Assembly (NCBI GenBank): GCA_012932295.1
Contig: JAAONU010000001.1
Coordinates: 19,840,120 to 19,904,119, forward strand
Direction of reading: 5' to 3'
Origin: Cyclina sinensis
Lineage: Eukaryota > Mollusca > Bivalvia > Venerida > Veneridae
Length of the DNA: 64,000 bases
Position numbers and translations under genes: made by a program. Position 1 is the stretch's first letter. Each line of letters begins with the position of its first letter. Positions 60,760 to 64,000 of the stretch are shown here, one piece after another. A model generated the notes under the pieces. It ran no database searches, was not told the origin of the DNA, and worked only from the letters and a program-made list of their open reading frames with translations.

Positions 60760-63700
60760 TAAATATGGCACCAGCAGAGGTCATAGTCATGATAAGATCA
60801 TCACCATAGAAACTAGACTGTGTTTCAAGTTTAAGTTAAAATAAATACCAGTCCAGAAGATAAATTGCCATAGCCATTTCCTGTAACAGATTATTATAAT
60901 TGTTTCTGGTATTCTTATGGAAGCCAGTCAGTGAAACAAACAATTTTCAGCAGCATTTTTTGTTTGAATTAAGAAAATGTTTTTGTCCAAGGGAACCAGT
61001 CTAGGTGACATCTGAGGTTTGAAAATTGTCACGATTGTAATGTTGTTTTAATGAGTACCTGTTTAAATATAAACCAGGAATGGTCAGTCATATTTTATCT
61101 GAATTATGACAATCACTATGGAGACAGATACAGGTTGCAGTGTCTTAGTTTTCAACAAGATTTGATCTTTGATTTAATTGTTGTCATAGAAACTGATCTC
61201 ATTTCACTGTAGATTTCAAAGCACAAAAGAACCATGGTCTAGGAATATCAGATCTGTTTGATGATAATCTTAACTCTGTGGTAACCTTATATTGTTAAAA
61301 GCTTAGAAAACTCTTCGTTTTTTAAATTTTTGTTTCATATTTATTCCTTAATGACATAGTTTAGAAGTGTTAAAAACGTTTATAGAAGCCCTTTATGTGC
61401 ACAAGTTACCAGAAAAAAGATACTTTTTGCAAATTTGACTCATCAGTAAGCTCTGGAAGTAAGAAAAGAACTTTTGTCTGTGAAACAGCTATTAAAATTT
61501 GATATTTAAATTAATGTTGAAGGAGAACATGCTTCTTTTTTCCCTTCTCTTCAGATTGAGCATACAGGTTTCGACAAAATATAAGTGAAACAAAATCTTA
61601 TTGATCAGAATAATACAGTAACTCAAAGCAGTAAAACGGCACAGAGCACCGCACCTATTTTCATAGAATGTTACAGACTTGTAATTTCTTGAATTTTCTT
61701 AAAATTTACTACTGAAACTTAAGTGTTTCTCGATTGGATAAACAAGACACTGTGTCTCCAATATGGAATGATGTTTCTGTTTTTCACTTGATGCATTTTA
61801 GTAGTTCAAATAATTATTACTTGCAAAATGGTCGTTAAAGTTGTTAAGAAGATTTTGTTCAAGCAAATTGTTCATCTGACTTTAAAACTGATTAATGTTA
61901 ACAGATATAGCTTGCTTTTTTAGATTGAAATTTTATGTCTTCCATCAATATATCTTGTAATCAGTAGTTACATGAAGTATTTTCCTAGCAGCTTTTTTTG
62001 ACATTTCATTGTTACTGTTTTGTAAATTTTATGACAATGTTTTTTCTACAGTTAATTGTTACAATGAAAAATTGCAGTTGCTCTTGTCCAGTAGAAGCTT
62101 GACAACAGATTGCACAGATTCCTGCAGTTTTGCATTTGAAGATTTTCAGCCAATAATAAAAGACTTATAAACCATTTAGCTAAACATGAAAAGACATACT
62201 ATATAACTTCCTAGAATTCTCATTTTCATTTCGTTGCAACATTCCTTTTGTGTATTACTATCCATCCCCGTTCTCAAAAATCAGAAAAAATCCATTATTA
62301 ATTCCAGAAAGAGATTGAATTCATTTTCATTTTAATTTATAGTCTTGTGCCTTTTTTGTTAATGTTATATTTAAATCTTTCATTATATAGAGTAAATTGC
62401 ATTTTTGGCAGTATTCCAATTTTCCAGTTTTGATAAATATTTATTATTTATTTATATATCCAATATTTATCAAAGTGTCTGTAACAGTAACGAAACATTC
62501 TGTGTCTGCCATTTCATTCTTGGTTACATCTGAGCATTTTACATAATAATGGGGATGATGCAATGATTTTGGTCTCTAAAGTGTTCGAGGCACAAGCAAA
62601 CATTAATTAAACTTATTGTTCTGTTCATAACTAATTTTGTTCAGATGTACAAAGGAATCTTTTTTTTCTATTTATCTGTCTGTCTGTCAGAACGTTGTAC
62701 TGTATTTGTAATATACAACAAGTCATATATCATAGTTGCACATAGAATGAATATAAAATGTGTAAATTGGCTCTCGGAGCCTAAACAAGAGCATATCTAG
62801 TTGTCTTTTTTTCTAGTTACAACTGTATTCTAGATGTTTTTTTTTCTAGTTACAACTGTAAAAGAAACAATATTCCATGCTTAGTTTTCCTTTCTCTGCA
62901 TTTTAAGAAAAGCCAAATTTCATTCATGCACAAAGACCCCCCTCAAATCAACAAAACAATATATGTACCAGCTGGTAGGGAGATGTTACACTGTTTTTGC
63001 CAGTTATTCATTAGGCTTGCTTTACATTTTACTTTCAGTTTATTTTAAAATCTTGATTATTTTTTATTCTACAGTAACACTTTAGTTTAATAGCTTTTTT
63101 GAAAATACCATTAAATGTGAATAACGTTGTGCAATAGTTCTGTGATCATATTTCTTTGATGGTTTTGATTTAATGCTAGGCTTGACATATAAAACTGTGT
63201 TTTCTGAAGCTGTTAGGATATTTTTCCTGTCTGGCATTCATGTTTAGCCACTAAAGAAAATTATAATCATTTTGGCAACATTCTAAAATACTTGCAGCAA
63301 ATATTTGAAAGGTTATAGATTAATATCTTTTGAATTAACCTAGAGGTTTTTGTTGTTCTTTAAGATAAAAATCCTTTTGTAAAGTACAAGTTCTTTTTAA
63401 ATTTATCTTTTTTTTATTGAATAATTATTTTTAGCTTCAGCACTGAATGTTTTTGTTCAAGATTTTTATATTTTTTTATTTTATATAATATTGACGTGGG
63501 AGGAATTGCAGATTAATTCTTTGACAATGTATGAACTGTATTTCGCTATTGTAACTTAAGCTGAAGACAGGAGCTTTGATATAGATTATTTTTGCTTGTA
63601 GTGAGATATTGAAAGTGTTATTCATTTTGTTCACGTGTACAAATTGTATATAATATATTTTTAACTGATCTCAGTCATCAGCAATACTGTATGTACTAAT

Positions 63701-64000
63701 TTCTCTCATTTTCAAATTTGTAAAATGACGTCATTTTTATGACGTATATGAACTATGCAGTTACTAGGTAGTGTACAGTTTTTGAACATGTTGTCATGTT
63801 TACCAGGCCTTCCTGTTTGCATTTAGTTTTTTAGTTTTTTCTATTAAAAGAACGCTACAGTGTAAAATCGTTCCTGTTTGAAACTGGAAATTTTGTATTA
63901 TCTATTAGTTTACAGAAATGTATTAAAGGGGGGTACCCTGAAATTAGCTGATGTTATAGTGCATGTGATTTTTTATTAAATCAATCTCTGTAGACTGAAA
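60760..64000 (+). other. 3' UTR of the G-alpha gene and downstream DNA
   Basis: No coding frame is supported. An AATAAA lies near 60840 and another at 62155-62160; other A/T-rich candidates follow. A short duplication of TTTCTAGTTACAACTGTA occurs near 62811 and 62843, and a CRE palindrome TGACGTCA near 63726, 6 bases before TGACGTA. The transcript end cannot be fixed by eye. Confidence 0.6.
62155..62160 (+). terminator. Candidate polyadenylation signal of the G-alpha gene
   Basis: AATAAA about 1.4 kb after the stop codon, followed by AGACTTATAAACC. One of several candidates. Confidence 0.35.

Overview
This is eukaryotic nuclear DNA, AT-rich, with long introns with GT/AG ends and many dispersed repeats. 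The repeat types (tRNA-headed SINEs with a conserved core, short TIR elements, tandem-unit repeats rich in AGGTCAAGGTCA, and hairpin repeats) and the gene families fit a bivalve mollusc, probably a heterodont clam. That placement is inference. Three protein-coding genes can be assembled exon by exon with consistent splice phases; almost everything else is intron, UTR or repeat.

Layout. (1) 337-4685, plus strand: a four-exon gene for a 228-residue secreted protein with a putative signal peptide, a PAN/apple-like segment, an unidentified Cys-rich segment and a complete C-terminal kringle domain. Its first intron holds a large inverted-repeat element. (2) 4.8-12 kb: intergenic, with tandem-unit repeats, a 1.1 kb TIR element and no supported gene. 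(3) 14742-23996, minus strand: a ten-exon gene for a 298-residue TK2/dNK-type deoxynucleoside kinase with an N-terminal presequence free of acidic residues, so probably mitochondrial. (4) 23997-25017: a roughly 1 kb gap between two divergent start codons, which probably holds both promoters. (5) 25018-60759, plus strand: a nine-exon gene for a 359-residue heterotrimeric G-protein alpha subunit. Its closest fit among the classes I know is G-alpha-v, the 'fifth class'. Its introns (up to 11.8 kb) carry minisatellites, SINEs, MITEs and a nested transposon insertion. (6) 60760-64000: 3' UTR and downstream DNA with no further gene.

The three genes do not form a pathway. The kinase and G-alpha genes are head to head and may share a promoter region; the kringle gene and the kinase gene are convergent and about 10 kb apart. 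No bacterial-type system, CRISPR array, virus or long transposon-encoded ORF was seen. The most interesting non-coding observations are a transposon insertion whose empty site survives 2 kb away in the same window, with a SINE nested inside it; a tRNA-like sequence enclosed by perfect 23-bp inverted repeats; and one nuclear-receptor-type motif recurring in many separate repeats.
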